The notes under the pieces: model-generated
What the model saw: only the letters and a program-made list of their open reading frames with translations
What the model was told of the DNA's origin: nothing
Databases searched by the model: none
Source: Dissophora ornata
Taxonomy: Eukaryota; Mortierellomycota; Mortierellomycetes; Mortierellales; Mortierellaceae
Assembly (NCBI GenBank): GCA_025201705.1
Contig: MU617242.1
Location: 1 to 18,039 of the forward strand
Reading direction: 5' to 3'
Length of the DNA: 18,039 nucleotides
In this document: positions 7,524 to 17,495 of the stretch, in pieces
Position numbering within the stretch: the stretch's first letter is position 1
Layout: every line of letters starts with the position of its first letter
Translations under genes and position numbers: made by a program

Positions 7524-9267
7524 CATTCTCAGCAAATTGTTCGAGCCTGAAGAAACGCTACCAAACCCATTCGAAGGCACGGTAAAGGGAAAGCCAGTGC
7601 CACCGACAATCGAATGACTTGATCCTGCGGCAGGGCCGTTCACGCGCGCGTAGAACGAGGCCGAGCTTGCCATGGTACCAACAGTCATGTTGAGTCCAGG
7701 GCTGATTGGCATCCCTGCAGAGGAGCGGGTAGTCGTAGGCAGCACATGCGAGTAAGCATAGGGGCACAGGTCACCACGTGGGCAATACCCTTGCTGGAAT
7801 TGCAGGCAAATGTCTCCAGAGCCCAAGTCCGTATTCAAAAGCAAACTTTGGTGATGATCGGCATCATTGAGATCATCAAACGCGGACAGAGCTGAGCCCT
7901 TGCTGAACCTGTTGGGGATCTCCGACGTCGAGTACGAAGAAGACGTGAGCTTTGGCAAGGCCGACTTGAGTGATTCCTCAGGGTTGTTGGTCAATCCATA
8001 GCCGACAAGACTGTTGTTGCGCTGAGACATCTGCGGCACAGTGGGGATACGGTCAGACAGTGGCTTGCTGTACTGTGGCCATTCAGAGGTCAGGCCCGAC
8101 TCAAGTCCCCCTGGGTGGCGCAGCCCAGTGGAATGGGGAATCTTGGCCAGGTCCAGTGCGCTTGAGGAAGTAGACAGCTTTTGAGGAATGAAAATAAGTT
8201 AAGCCGTGATTAGTAAAGGCAATGGTGGCGATTCAAGAGCATTAAGGAGTGGGGCATATGACTATTGGATATTTACCATCGTTGGGAAGCTGTCATCATC
8301 ATTGCCTATCTGGAGATAGCGTTGCAAGTACGAGGTGCTCGTACCAAGTCCAGTAGAGCCAACACCAAGTCCCTGCTTATCTTTCCAGATCCCATCGTCA
8401 TGCAGGACTCTGTTCATCTGCAGCGATGGAAGGCGGCTGGTCGAGCTGTCGTTGTCATCCTCAAAGATGAATCGCTCCGTGAATTTGGACAGATGCGCAC
8501 TGTCATCAAAAGTTGACTCCGAGGGAGAGGAGCCTTCATCCCGCCCTGATCCTGCTCTGCTGCCGATCTTGGGCAAACTGCTGTACGTGCGCATTCATAA
8601 AAAGGGGGTAGAAAAGAAAATCAGTCGCTGGTCTCTTTAAACGTGGTTCCAAATGAATCATGCATGCATAGCCCAAGGCTGGTACGTCCGTTCACACATT
8701 AACATACTCAATGGCGGACTTTGTCCTATCGCCGATCGACATCTTCTCCATTTCACCCCACAGGCCAACTGCATCATTGGAGTTGCGTCTCGACGCTGGA
8801 AGGGATCGGAGGTTGGCCATTGCCTGAGAGGTTGCGTCGGTTGGACCCGAAAACGATCCGACGCTGGACTTGTTAAGTCCCGACGATGCCCCGTTGTTCT
8901 TGGCTGCCAACATCGCCTGCTCCTCTTGCAGTTGCTGGATCTCCAGCTGTTGCATTTGCTGCTCAAATAGCTCCCGCTTCTGGATGCGCTGTCGCTCGTG
9001 CTCCAGACGCTTTTGCTCCAGTTTCTCGGCCTACATGCGGGTTTCAGAAGGGATGCAAAATGATTTAGTGAGCCTCAATATGTCAAGATATACGTTACGT
9101 ACCTTGCAAGATGCAGCACTTACCACTTCGCGGTCTTCCCGCTCTTGGTCGGTTTCCTTGGAGTCCTTCGCGTTATTCGAGGAGCCAGTGGCTCTCGCCT
9201 GTCGCTGCTGAATAATCTCATCGCCGCCGAGTCCCTCGGAGGTATGCATTTGGGATTTCATAGCCAT
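5690..9267 (-). CDS. PUF (Pumilio) family RNA-binding protein with CCCH-like motif
   Basis: Exons on the minus strand are 9267-9124, 9030-8708, 8580-8277, 8177-7208, 7112-6541 and 6436-5690; all junctions keep frame and give 1019 aa. PUF proteins bind 3' UTRs and repress translation or destabilise mRNA in the cytoplasm. In order: a Glu/Gln/Arg-rich coiled coil (about 40-90); Ser-rich disorder; a CCCH-like motif (C381, C389, C395, then Tyr399 where His is expected); 27 Gln (476-502); and eight PUF repeats (about 526-845) with recognition helices CRYLQ, NYLCQ, TRAVQ, NHVIQ, CCVLQ, NYVVQ, SNVME and NYVVQ. A tail of about 160 residues is rich in Met, Asn and Gly. It is closest in feel to Puf4/Mpt5-type proteins. 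The ATG at 9267 has a good context (ACCATGG), but the frame stays open upstream to a possible acceptor at 9398, so a further 5' exon is possible. Confidence 0.9.
5768..6150 (-). repeat. Degenerate Asn-Gly-Met tandem repeat in the PUF tail
   Basis: The minus strand encodes a long low-complexity stretch built from units such as NGMNG, GGMNG and MNNM. The underlying DNA repeats triplet groups reading ATGAACGGC or ATGAACGG(A/C). It lies wholly C-terminal to the PUF repeats. Such Asn/Gly-rich tails are typical of RNP-granule proteins, but the Met richness is uncommon. The same repeat creates long meaningless frames on the other strand. Confidence 0.85.
7443..7523 (-). repeat. 27-codon CAG/CAA polyglutamine tract
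   Basis: Twenty-seven consecutive Gln codons (mixed CAG and CAA) follow RM and precede ASNS in the PUF protein, residues 476-502. The interruption of CAG by CAA suggests selection on the peptide, or an old, stabilised tract. Length may vary between strains. Confidence 0.95.
9103..9124 (-). other. Two in-frame 5' splice sites of the first PUF intron
   Basis: The minus strand offers GTG|GTAAGT (exon ending at 9124) and, 21 nt later, AAG|GTACGT (exon ending at 9103). Both are phase 0 and use the acceptor CATGTAG at 9031-9032. The upstream site is closer to consensus and yields a continuous coiled coil (DREV-AEKLEQKR). The downstream site inserts VSAASCK, seven residues. Confidence 0.6.
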
Positions 9268-10842
9268 GGTGTCGTTGGCTTTCACAGAAAGATCTAGCAG
9301 TGTCTTGCTTGAGTGTGAGTCTTGTGCTTGTTGGGATATGCCAGAGAAATCTGGGTCATTTACTGGAATGTCCAAGAACGCAATGATTCGAGGGGAGCTG
9401 ACAACAGGTAGCTATTTCAGGGCTTATTTGACCCGGTTGAATTCAATTGGAGACAGAAAAGTTCATAAGTATCATGGGACGACGCTGGATATCAAACGGT
9501 ATCTATCGCTTAATGTGGGGTGTATTATGCTCAATTGCGCACTGGACGGGACGTGAACGGAACGTGCAGGATAAAGAGCGAAGCGGCCATGGCGGGTAAA
9601 GTGTTCCAATGATGCGGTAAGGCGAAGAATTACAAAGGCAAGAGAGTGTTGCAGCTAAAAGGGGGGTGGCCAAGGTGGCCAAAGCCAGCCGCAGTGCAGC
9701 GTGTGTGAAGTAGAGGTGAGCAAGCACGAGGGAGGGACGTGCAATCAAGGGCACACAGGTCGGAGGGAGGGAGGGGAAAGGAGGGGGGAGGCAACCATGC
9801 GGTGGTTACGACAAGGCGCAAGGTTTCCTTACCAAAGTGGAGAAGAGTCGGTCTCGGGGCAGAGATAGAGGTGCCTTGTCTCAGCTCGGGAATAAGGTCA
9901 CAGGTCTCGGATTCGTTTGATCTTGGTCGAGAGACTAGCGATGGCACTTGATTGTCGTTCACAGAAGGGAATGCAGTGGAGCGGGTGGAGCGGATTCACA
10001 GGTCATGAACAGAGGGAGGGAAAGCGAGGGAGCAAACAACAACACAGGCACGAAAACAGATATGAACCAAAAGAAAAAAAAATATCACACAAGGGACTTT
10101 ACAGGGAAAAATATATAAATAAAATACAAAGTGTGGAAGATTGTACAATGGCAAACGATGACTTGGAGGAGTGGAGAAAGGCGCAAAGAACACAAGGAAG
10201 AGAGAAAAACAGGCCTGGTAGGGGGTCGAGAAGAAGGACAAAAAAAAAAAAAAATAGTGACGAGGATGGTGCGTGATTTGAATTTAGTTTGCACGAGAAA
10301 AATAAACGATTAAACAACAGAGACGCATGCAGAATGGGAGAAGGGCAAAGGACAAGAGTGTCTTCGTTCTCTCTGCTCTAGTTTGTCGGTGTGCAGCAGT
10401 GGGTGGGGCGGGATGGTTGGGATTCCTTCCGGCGGAGTAATGTCGAGCGATGGTGGATTTCCTTCTGTTCCCAAGGGAGACGGACGGAGGGCGAAGAGGG
10501 AGGGGAAAAGAGGGAAACTGCAGGCCACCTGGCTTTGTGGCAGAGGGACTTTGCTCAAAGAGAATCAAAACAAAACCAGCTTCCACGAAAAATTTGCGTA
10601 CAGGAACTCATTATTGCCGTACAAGAGTTTGATGTTTGGTTATTCTCACCACCGCCCAAACCACGCGAGAAGAGCCATTTTGAGCACCAAAGGCTAGTAC
10701 TATCGTGTAGACCAGGATCCCTGCATCCTCTGCGGGAGCAATTGCTCTTCAGAACGATAGCCCATTACCCTCTGAACTGATCGCTGATTTTTTGGTAATA
10801 AACACGTCTTTACTGGCAACAATTGTTAGTGCGACACAGCAG
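9268..10842. other. PUF upstream region and 3' flank of PIN4
   Basis: Both neighbours are on the minus strand. From about 10250 down to 9980 the minus strand is CT-rich and looks like PUF promoter and leader. CTTTG|GTAAGG (exon end 9833) is a good donor that could pair with the acceptor TTGTCAG (intron end 9398), making a 435-nt leader intron. Alternatively an ATG at 10006 (MTCESAPPAP) with donor GTGAAC (9962-9957) joins that acceptor in phase and would extend the protein. I cannot decide between them. The part near 10320-10842 holds the PIN4 3' end; no perfect AATAAA is seen there. Confidence 0.4.
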
Positions 10843-11548
10843 CTAGTTCTTTCGGTCCTCCACCATGATGACGTGGTATCCATGCTGGGTCTTGATGGGA
10901 GGATCCGTGTAGACGGGCTTGGCTGTTGAGCTTGGCTGGAGTTGAAAAGCTGCATCCTGGAATGCGCCAACCATGGAGCCTAATAACAACAGAAGGAGGA
11001 AGGAGAGGTCACATCGCCATTATAATCCCTGATTGATTAGACGACAGCACTACCGTCGCTCTCCACTGATCTCCGATGCTTACCTCGCACCATCCAACCC
11101 AAACTTCCTCCTTCTTTGGCCTTGTCATCACTGAAAGCCTCAGCAACCTGAACGTTGACACAATTGCAGAGATAGTATCAGCGATTTGAGCTGGCTCATA
11201 GGAGGGTCGTTATCAATATAGGTCCTGACTGTACCTTGTTGAACGCGATTCCAGCCTGGAGTTTCTCAATGGCCTCTAATGCCTTGCTCTGCTTTTCACA
11301 GAGAATGTGGCGGACCTTGATGCTGTTGGCGGTCTTGAGAGCCTTGCCTCCCTTGGAATCATCGTCTTTGTAAGAAAGTCAGTGGAGCAAAGTCGGAAGC
11401 TGGTTAGAGTTCCCCGTGCATTTCCATGCTTTGTGGTCTCATGTGCATGACCAAGCCCATGTCCTGGTCATTATCCAAGAGCCCTGTTACCATCATTCCC
11501 CTTCTTGCCCTTGGCTGGGGCCTTCTTGTTGGCAGGTTTTGGTGGCAT
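10843..11548 (-). CDS. PIN4: Parvulin-14 peptidyl-prolyl cis/trans isomerase
   Basis: Four exons on the minus strand, 11548-11491, 11365-11235, 11147-11084 and 10979-10843, with introns of 125, 87 and 104 nt, give 129 aa; human PIN4 is 131. The protein has a basic Lys/Ala/Pro-rich tail ([16 protein letters not shown]), an acidic linker NDDDDSKGG, and one rotamase domain from about 30 to the end. Characteristic blocks are [41 protein letters not shown] and [14 protein letters not shown]. Unlike Pin1/Ess1 there is no WW domain and no phosphate-binding Arg/Lys loop, so it should not be phospho-Ser/Pro specific. Family members act in pre-ribosome processing and bind DNA through the basic tail. 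It is divergent from the LSM14 gene. Confidence 0.95.
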
Positions 11549-11997
11549 GGCGGCTCCCTCGTTTGTGTGTGTGAATGGAGCTCAAGCTGGCTGGCTGATA
11601 ATATTTTTTTTAATTCTGTCGACGTCACCCTGCGTGCGTGCGGGGCCGTGGCGAAAAGGGGACATCGCTGCGACTGTTCCACCTTGGTTCTCTCCTCCTT
11701 TCCCCTCTGCCAGCAACCAGCAGCGCTCAAATCCAGGAACCACTCGTTCGAATCGAACGTATGTAGCCCACTCTTTCGCCTCCAATCATGCTAGACTAGA
11801 CTGAGCTGTCTTTCACAATCGACGATGTGTCTAGATGATTCAGCTCGCCGTCTGGTGCCTCTCATGCTGCTGTAGATAGTAGAAAAATGCATAAAGTGTC
11901 CAAGGAGTCCAATCCCACTAAACACGCGTCCCCCCGTTTTCGAATGCCATTAGCATAAACGCCAAGGAGCACAAAGGAAAGCAACAATCACCGGACA
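11549..11997. promoter_or_regulatory. Divergent promoter between PIN4 and LSM14
   Basis: This 449-bp region separates the two start codons and must contain both leaders and core promoters. I see no canonical TATA box. The part next to the LSM14 start is A/C-rich (AAGGAAAGCAACAATCACCGG), like a fungal leader. No convincing gene lies inside. Confidence 0.6.
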
Positions 11998-13765
11998 ATG
12001 AGTGGCGGCTACATTGGCTCAAAGATCAGCTTGATCTCCCGCTCGGATATTCGTTATGTCGGAATCCTCCACCACCTCAACCCAACAGATTCGACGGTCG
12101 CCCTCGAACAAGGTAAATCAAATATGTCAAGCACCCGAAGGGGCTTGCCAGAGAAATGGCTAATAGGAAGGAATAGCAGTGGTCAAAGCTTCTCAGCTAA
12201 CCGATGCTGTCATTTTTTCTGTGCCTCTATAACCTATAGTCAAGTCCTATGGTACGGAAGGTCGTCGCGGCAACCCTGCGGAAGAAATCCCCCCGAACGA
12301 TAGCATCTTCGAGTACATTGTCTTTCGAGGCTCGGACGTGAAGGATCTGCATGTATGCGAACCCCCAGCGTCTCAAGCCCCCGCGCGGCCCCAGGTGCCC
12401 GATGACCCTGCAATTCTTGGTGTAAGTTCCTAGCTTAGTTATGTAGCTGGTATTTTATCACCAAGTGATGGTAGCCACAGGATATGTCGTCGCAGAGGCC
12501 ATGTTTTCCTGGTGATTCTAATAGCCTCGTGTTGCTTATACATCATGTAGACTACAGCCCCTCCTAGCTATTACAACCAACATCAGCAGGCGCCACCCGC
12601 AGGCTACTATCAACAACCTGCCCACTCCCAGTACCAGCAGCAACCTCAGAAGCAGTCCTCTCCTACTCAGGTAATGCCACGGCGTTTATCCTTTTACCAT
12701 CGACCGCTGTTATTAATGCTATGAAAGTGCTGATATTTCGAAATGTGCTGAATGTTGTCGTGATAGGAAGCCGTTGACAACAAACGCACGCCTGCTGCAG
12801 AAGGAAAGACTGAAAAGGAGGCAGATCAACATGCCAAGTCCGACTCTGATACCATCAAGCCTGCTCCTCCACCTGCTCGCTCTGCCCCCAAGAACCAGCC
12901 TCAAGAACTCCGCAAGTCAGTTGAGATCTTGGCCAAGCAAGTGAGTGAGCTCAATGTTTCCAAGGACGCTGTAGAGCCTGTGCAACAGGACAATGAGAAC
13001 GCCAACGCCAACGCCAACACCAGCAACAACAACAAGTTTAACAACAACCGTCTTCCCGGAATGGGCGGTCATCTACTGAACTCGAACAACAACCGCCGTG
13101 GTGGCCGTGGTGGACGTGGAGGAACCCATGGACAAATGAACAATACCCGTGCGCCTGCTGTCCCTGCTTCGGATTTCGACTTTGAAACAGCTAATGCCAA
13201 ATTCCACAAGGATGAGCTGGCCAAGGAGGTTGGAAAGACTGACGAGCTCCAGGCTGAGGTGGAAGAGGAAGAGGAGGTTATCATTCCTCAAGCGGAAGAG
13301 TTCTATGACAGATCCAAGTCATTTTTTGATAACATTTCGTGCGAGACCAAGGAACGCATGAACAAGGCTGAACAAAGGTTTGTTTCTATCTCCTTGTCGT
13401 TAGTGCTTTGAGCATGATCGTACTCTTGGTTACGTTTACTAAAACTCTGACTTGCTTATTGATACTGCAGCCAAGGAAACCGTCTGAGTGCGCCTGAGAG
13501 ACGTGCCAAGCAGTCTGAGGAGCGTCAATTAAACCTTGAAACCTTTGGTCAGACTTCGGTTGATCAAGGCCGATTCCGCGGAGGCTATCGCGGTGGATAT
13601 CGCGGCGGTTACCGTGGTGGCCCACGTGGAGGGGGCGGATATCGAGGCGGCTATGCCGGAGGCATGGGCTATAACAGCGGACGCGGCGGCCACTACAACC
13701 AGAACCGCGGCGGGTACCAGCAGCAGCAGTATCAGCAGCAGCAACAACAACAACAACAGGCATAG
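11998..13765 (+). CDS. SCD6: Scd6/LSM14 family translational repressor
   Basis: Exons 11998-12112, 12240-12421, 12551-12670, 12767-13377 and 13471-13765 splice in frame to 440 aa. Introns of 127, 129, 96 and 93 nt have GTAAAT, GTAAGT, GTAATG and GTTTGT donors. The full family layout is present: an N-terminal LSm domain (about 5-75: [20 protein letters not shown] ... [19 protein letters not shown]), a Pro/Gln/Tyr-rich linker, an RGG cluster near 249-257, the FDF motif (DFDF 275-278), the FFD box ([15 protein letters not shown], 316-330), the TFG box (LETFG, 365-369), and a second RGG/RGGY region ending in a Gln tract. Known members bind eIF4G through RGG repeats, block 48S formation, recruit Dhh1/Edc3-type partners and gather in P-bodies. 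It is divergent from PIN4, with a UGUA motif just before its poly(A) signal. Confidence 0.97.
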
Positions 13766-13910
13766 TTATGTCGAGACATGATATTGTTTATTTTCTAGGA
13801 AGAGGAAGTGGAAGAGGAGGGAGATTCAAAGAAGGGGAGCAAGAGTTATAGCTATGACAAAGAAGGGGATGAAGATGTACGTGGGTATTGAGAGGGATGC
13901 ATATCAATAA

Positions 13911-13919
13911 TGTACAATA
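13911..13919 (+). promoter_or_regulatory. Puf4-type binding site in the LSM14 3' UTR
   Basis: TGTACAATA lies 146 nt after the LSM14 stop and 17 nt before AATAAA. It fits the nine-base Puf4 pattern UGUAHAHUA described for yeast. Binding by the PUF protein encoded in this window is inference. Confidence 0.4.
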
Positions 13920-13935
13920 ACTTTTGCTTCTTGCA

Positions 13936-13941
13936 AATAAA
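13936..13941 (+). terminator. Poly(A) signal of LSM14
   Basis: A perfect AATAAA lies about 170 nt after the LSM14 stop codon in an AT-rich setting (TTGCAAATAAAGAG). Cleavage would fall 10-30 nt further right. Confidence 0.6.
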
Positions 13942-14459
13942 GAGATCAAGACGAGAGCGAGTGAACGACTGAGCGAGCAATAATGATACTCCACATGGTG
14001 GAAGAGAAACGTAAAGGCTCATTCTTTGCCTGGTAGAAAGACGCGTTTGCTCGCCCACCCCTTTTTGCGATAACGTGAAGGCGCTTGCTCCCTAGTACTC
14101 CTATTCGCGAGATATGTGATTGAGATTGTTGGAGCCAAGGGGAAGGCTGGCATGGACGGTCTCCAGACTTTGGTGTAAGGTTTGTGTTTGGGAGGAGAAC
14201 CATAGACCTTCGAATTTCTGGAGAAGGGCTGTTTTGCAGTGACATAACTCATTCGAAGATTCGAAGATTCGAAGATAGAGGTTCAACCGGTCCCGGCGCT
14301 TCCTCCTTTGTATTTCTTCTTCACATTGCTACAGCCCTCTCCATTCTCTCTCCCGCACCCCCACCCGCACCCTCATTTCGCTCACTCATCACATCGCAGA
14401 GCGAAACACATATCAAGAGAGTCCAAGAGTTTTATTCTTCCTCCGGAACCCCTGGCACC
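13942..14459. promoter_or_regulatory. PMT2 upstream region with ATTCGAAG triplet repeat
   Basis: Positions 14251-14276 hold three perfect tandem copies of ATTCGAAG. Each junction reads GAANNTTC, the half of a heat-shock element, but the period is 8 and not 10, so it is not a canonical element. From about 14300 the sequence is strongly CT-rich (TCTCCCGCACCCCCACCCGC), as in a leader, ending at the ATG at 14460. No other gene is seen. Confidence 0.5.
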
Positions 14460-17420
14460 ATGTACAACAGCGACATCAAGAGGCGCATTCCAGCGGGCCA
14501 GCCTGGAGTCGTGGCAAACACCAATGACACAATGGATGAGTTTCAGGCATCGGATCCTTACGGTCCTAACCCACTGAAGCCTGCATTCCAACAACACCAG
14601 CAGCACTCACATCACCGGGAACATCCTTCTCATCGACCCCCCATCAGGAAAGAGTATTCTTCCAACAAGGTATGACGCCGTACTTTGAGTGTTGACAAAA
14701 TAATTAATTTATTTTCGGCTATGTCTTCTTCAGCATGGCAATTGGCATATGCCCCAAGTTTGCTCCACGCCGAGCTCTATTCTCACGCAAGGAGGGAGAG
14801 GTCTCTGAACGAGTCTATTAAACATGTTTTATTTTTATTTTTGTGTGCTGTATCACCCTAGTATATTCGATTCTATCAACAAAATGATTTCATCTTGATA
14901 CCCGTTTTCCTCACCCTGTTGTCCTTCTGGACGCGTTTCAGGGACATCAAGTCATCCGATTATGTTGTTTGGGACGAGGTATGGATTATATTTCGCGATC
15001 AATTACGATCTGCCACATTGGGCAGGACCCGCAGATGCTCAACTTTTTGAGCGATGTACTGACGCAATTAATTACCTTGATTTTTTGTTGTTTTCTGGGA
15101 TTTGTGTGCGCCCCCTCCTCAGGCGCATTTCGGCAAGGTAAAAATTAGCATTGGCTTGAGCCAGAAAAACACGTTTTTCATATGTCAATTTCGAAGGCAC
15201 ACATAAATGCCTAACCTACTTCTCTACTGTATTTGCTACAACGTTGGACTCGAATCTAGTTTGGATCATACTACATCAAGGGCGAGTTTTACTTTGATGT
15301 GCACCCGCCCTTAGGAAAGATGCTTGTCGGTCTCTCAGGAGCTCTGGGTGGTTACAATGGATCTTTCGGCTTTGATTCCGGCGCACAGTACCCTGACGGT
15401 GTCAATTATGGATTTATGCGCATCTTCAATGCCTTCTTTGGAGCCATCATGGTCCCTTTGGCCTACGCCACCGCCCAGGAATTGAATATGTCACTCACCG
15501 CCAGCATCTTTGCTGCAGTCCTCGTCCTGTTCGATAATGCGTACTTGACAATCAGTCGCTTCATTCTTTTGGACTCGATGCTCCTGGCATCAACTTGCTT
15601 TGTCCTGTTCTGTCTCACAAGATTCAGAAACGAACGCCATGAGTAAGTGATTTTCCATATACCTTCTGATTTCATACTCCAAGTAAGCAATACTTTGATC
15701 GACTAACCCTCAGCTTTTGTCATGACACGAATAGTCCCTTCTCGCTGGACTGGTGGCTTTGGTTGGCAATGACTGGTGTTGCTATCGGCCTTGTGTGCAG
15801 TGTGAAGTGGGTCGGCTTTTTTGTCACAGCCTTGGTTGGCCTGTACACCGTCGAGGAGCTGTGGGACCTCTTTGGCGATCTGAACATGCCCAAAACTACA
15901 TATATCAAGCATTGGGTCGCTCGCGCTGCATGCTTGATCGCCTTGCCATTCTCGGTTTATGTTACATCATTTATTTTGCACTTTGCCATCCTCAGAAACA
16001 GCGGCACTGGTGACGCTCAAATGAGCTCGCTCTTCCAAGCTGGCCTCAATGGAAACCAATTCACCAGAAACCCCTTGGAGATAGCGTTTGGATCCATGGT
16101 TACGATCAAGAACACCGGATATGGCGGCGGATTGCTTCACTCTCACGTCCAAACATACCCCGAGGGATCTGGTCAGCAACAGGTGACCACTTACCACCAC
16201 AAGGACAACAATAACAACTGGATTATCAAGAGGGCCCATGGCCTGTCGATCGACTTTGAGAAGGAGGAGGTGCAAATTCTTCGCGATGGCGACGTTGTTC
16301 GTTTGGTTCACGAGGGAACTAGCCACAACCTGCACAGTCATCGTATTAAGGCGCCTGTCACCTCAAGCCAATGGGAGGTCAGCGCTTACGGAAGCGACAC
16401 CATCGTGGACAATAACGACGAATGGACGATCGAAATTGTCGATGAGCAGAGCTCTCACCCCCGGAATGGAGTTCTGAGATCCTTGTCGACTACCTTTAGA
16501 CTGAGACACAAGATGTTGGGATGTCTGTTGACTGCTGAGAACAAGAACCTGCCTCAGTGGGGTTTCCGTCAGATTGAAGTCACTTGCGACCAACGCAACC
16601 GTACTACTTCGTCGCACTCGATCTGGAATGTTGAGCAACACTGGAATGACAAGCGTAAGTGACGTGGGTACTCTGAAGGATTATGAATTTGCACTCTACC
16701 CCTACCTAACGCGAGCTATGTCAAATATTTGGCCAATATGCAGTGCCCGCTGGTGGTGCGTCTGAGTACAGGTCCAAGTTTTGGAAGGACTTCTGGCATT
16801 TGAACGTGGCGATGATGACATCCAACAATGCATTGATCCCCGATCCCGACAAGGAGGACGTTTTGGCTTCAAACCCTAGCCAATGGCCTTTCCTTGCAGT
16901 CGGCCTTCGTATGTGTGGGTGGGGCGATGACAAGGCCAAGTTCTACCTTCTCGGCAACCCGATTGTGTGGTGGGGTAGCATTCTGTCAATCATTGGGTTT
17001 ACGTTGACGCTTGCATTCTACATCGTCCGCCGGCAGCGCAAGTTCCAGGATATCTCGCCAGCAGATTGGGAACAGTTTCAGTACACGGGCAAGATTCTTG
17101 TAGGAGGATGGATCCTGCATTACGCGCCGTTCTGCATCATGGGCCGTGTGACGTATCTGCACCACTACTTCCCAGCATTGTACTTTTCGTTGCTGTTGTT
17201 CAGCTACATGTTGGATCATTTCCTGCAGAGACCCACAATCAGTGCGAAAACGAGGACTATTGTGTGGGGAGTTGCGTTTACGACTGTAACGTTGACGTTC
17301 TTGTTCTTCTGGGATGTCAGCTACGGCATCCATGGACCTGTTTATCCAAAGATGGCTAGCCGCCAATGGCGCGGCGCCTGGAACATCATTGACGATCATA
17401 AGCCAAACACTTTTATTTAG
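14460..17420 (+). CDS. PMT2: Protein O-mannosyltransferase, PMT2 subfamily
   Basis: Exons 14460-14669, 14862-14978, 15123-15137, 15260-15642, 15735-16654 and 16744-17420 join in frame to 773 aa; yeast Pmt2 is 759. The enzyme transfers mannose from dolichyl-phosphate mannose to Ser/Thr of proteins entering the ER, normally as a Pmt1-Pmt2-type heterodimer. Features: a polar 70-aa cytosolic N-terminus; a first membrane helix (about 80-95); the loop-1 catalytic pair Asp108-Glu109 in WDEAHFGKFGSYY; DVHPPLGKMLVGLSG; several helices; a luminal MIR region (about 355-540) with LLHSHVQTYP (375-384); then a C-terminal helix bundle with GWILHYAPFCIMGRVTYLHH. The DEAHFGKFGS form, instead of DEVHFG, and the overall sequence point to PMT2/POMT2. 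The start ATG has a good context (GGCACCATG). AATAAA lies 70 nt after the stop. Confidence 0.95.
15123..15137 (+). other. 15-nt microexon (AHFGK) of PMT2
   Basis: Only GCGCATTTCGGCAAG links WDE (exon ending at 14978) to FGSYY (exon starting at 15260). It is flanked by CCTCAG and GTAAAA, with introns of 144 and 122 nt, all phase 0. Without it the universal DEAHFG motif would lack AHFGK. The motif match makes this exon near certain. Confidence 0.9.
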
Positions 17421-17489
17421 ATTTCTGCATGATCCTTTTTCTTTCTTTTTTTTTTTTCTTCTTCTCATAAGTGTATGTCTGTCATACAC

Positions 17490-17495
17490 AATAAA
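17490..17495 (+). terminator. Poly(A) signal of PMT2
   Basis: AATAAA occurs 70 nt beyond the PMT2 stop, after a T-rich tract (17436-17462) and an AT-rich stretch. Confidence 0.6.

Noticed and set aside
7335..7617. Plus-strand frames with poly-Leu or poly-Cys runs
   Set aside because: They are the antisense of the 27-Gln tract in the PUF gene.
9503..9962. Minus-strand frames upstream of the PUF gene, including one starting at a GTG near 9962
   Set aside because: There is no ATG in frame before an upstream stop, and the strong GTAAGG donor at its end joins the next exon out of phase. Leader sequence is the simpler reading.
11745..11759. Palindrome CGTTCGA-A-TCGAACG in the PIN4/LSM14 promoter; also resembles a tRNA T-loop
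   Set aside because: Seven-bp arms with a 1-nt spacer are expected about once in a window this size, and no tRNA acceptor or anticodon arms surround it.
14670..14861. Possible extra exon inside the 192-nt first PMT2 intron (acceptor TCTTCAG near 14733)
   Set aside because: No nearby donor gives a phase-0 exon that I could support, and the flanking exons already join in frame with the expected PMT N-terminus.
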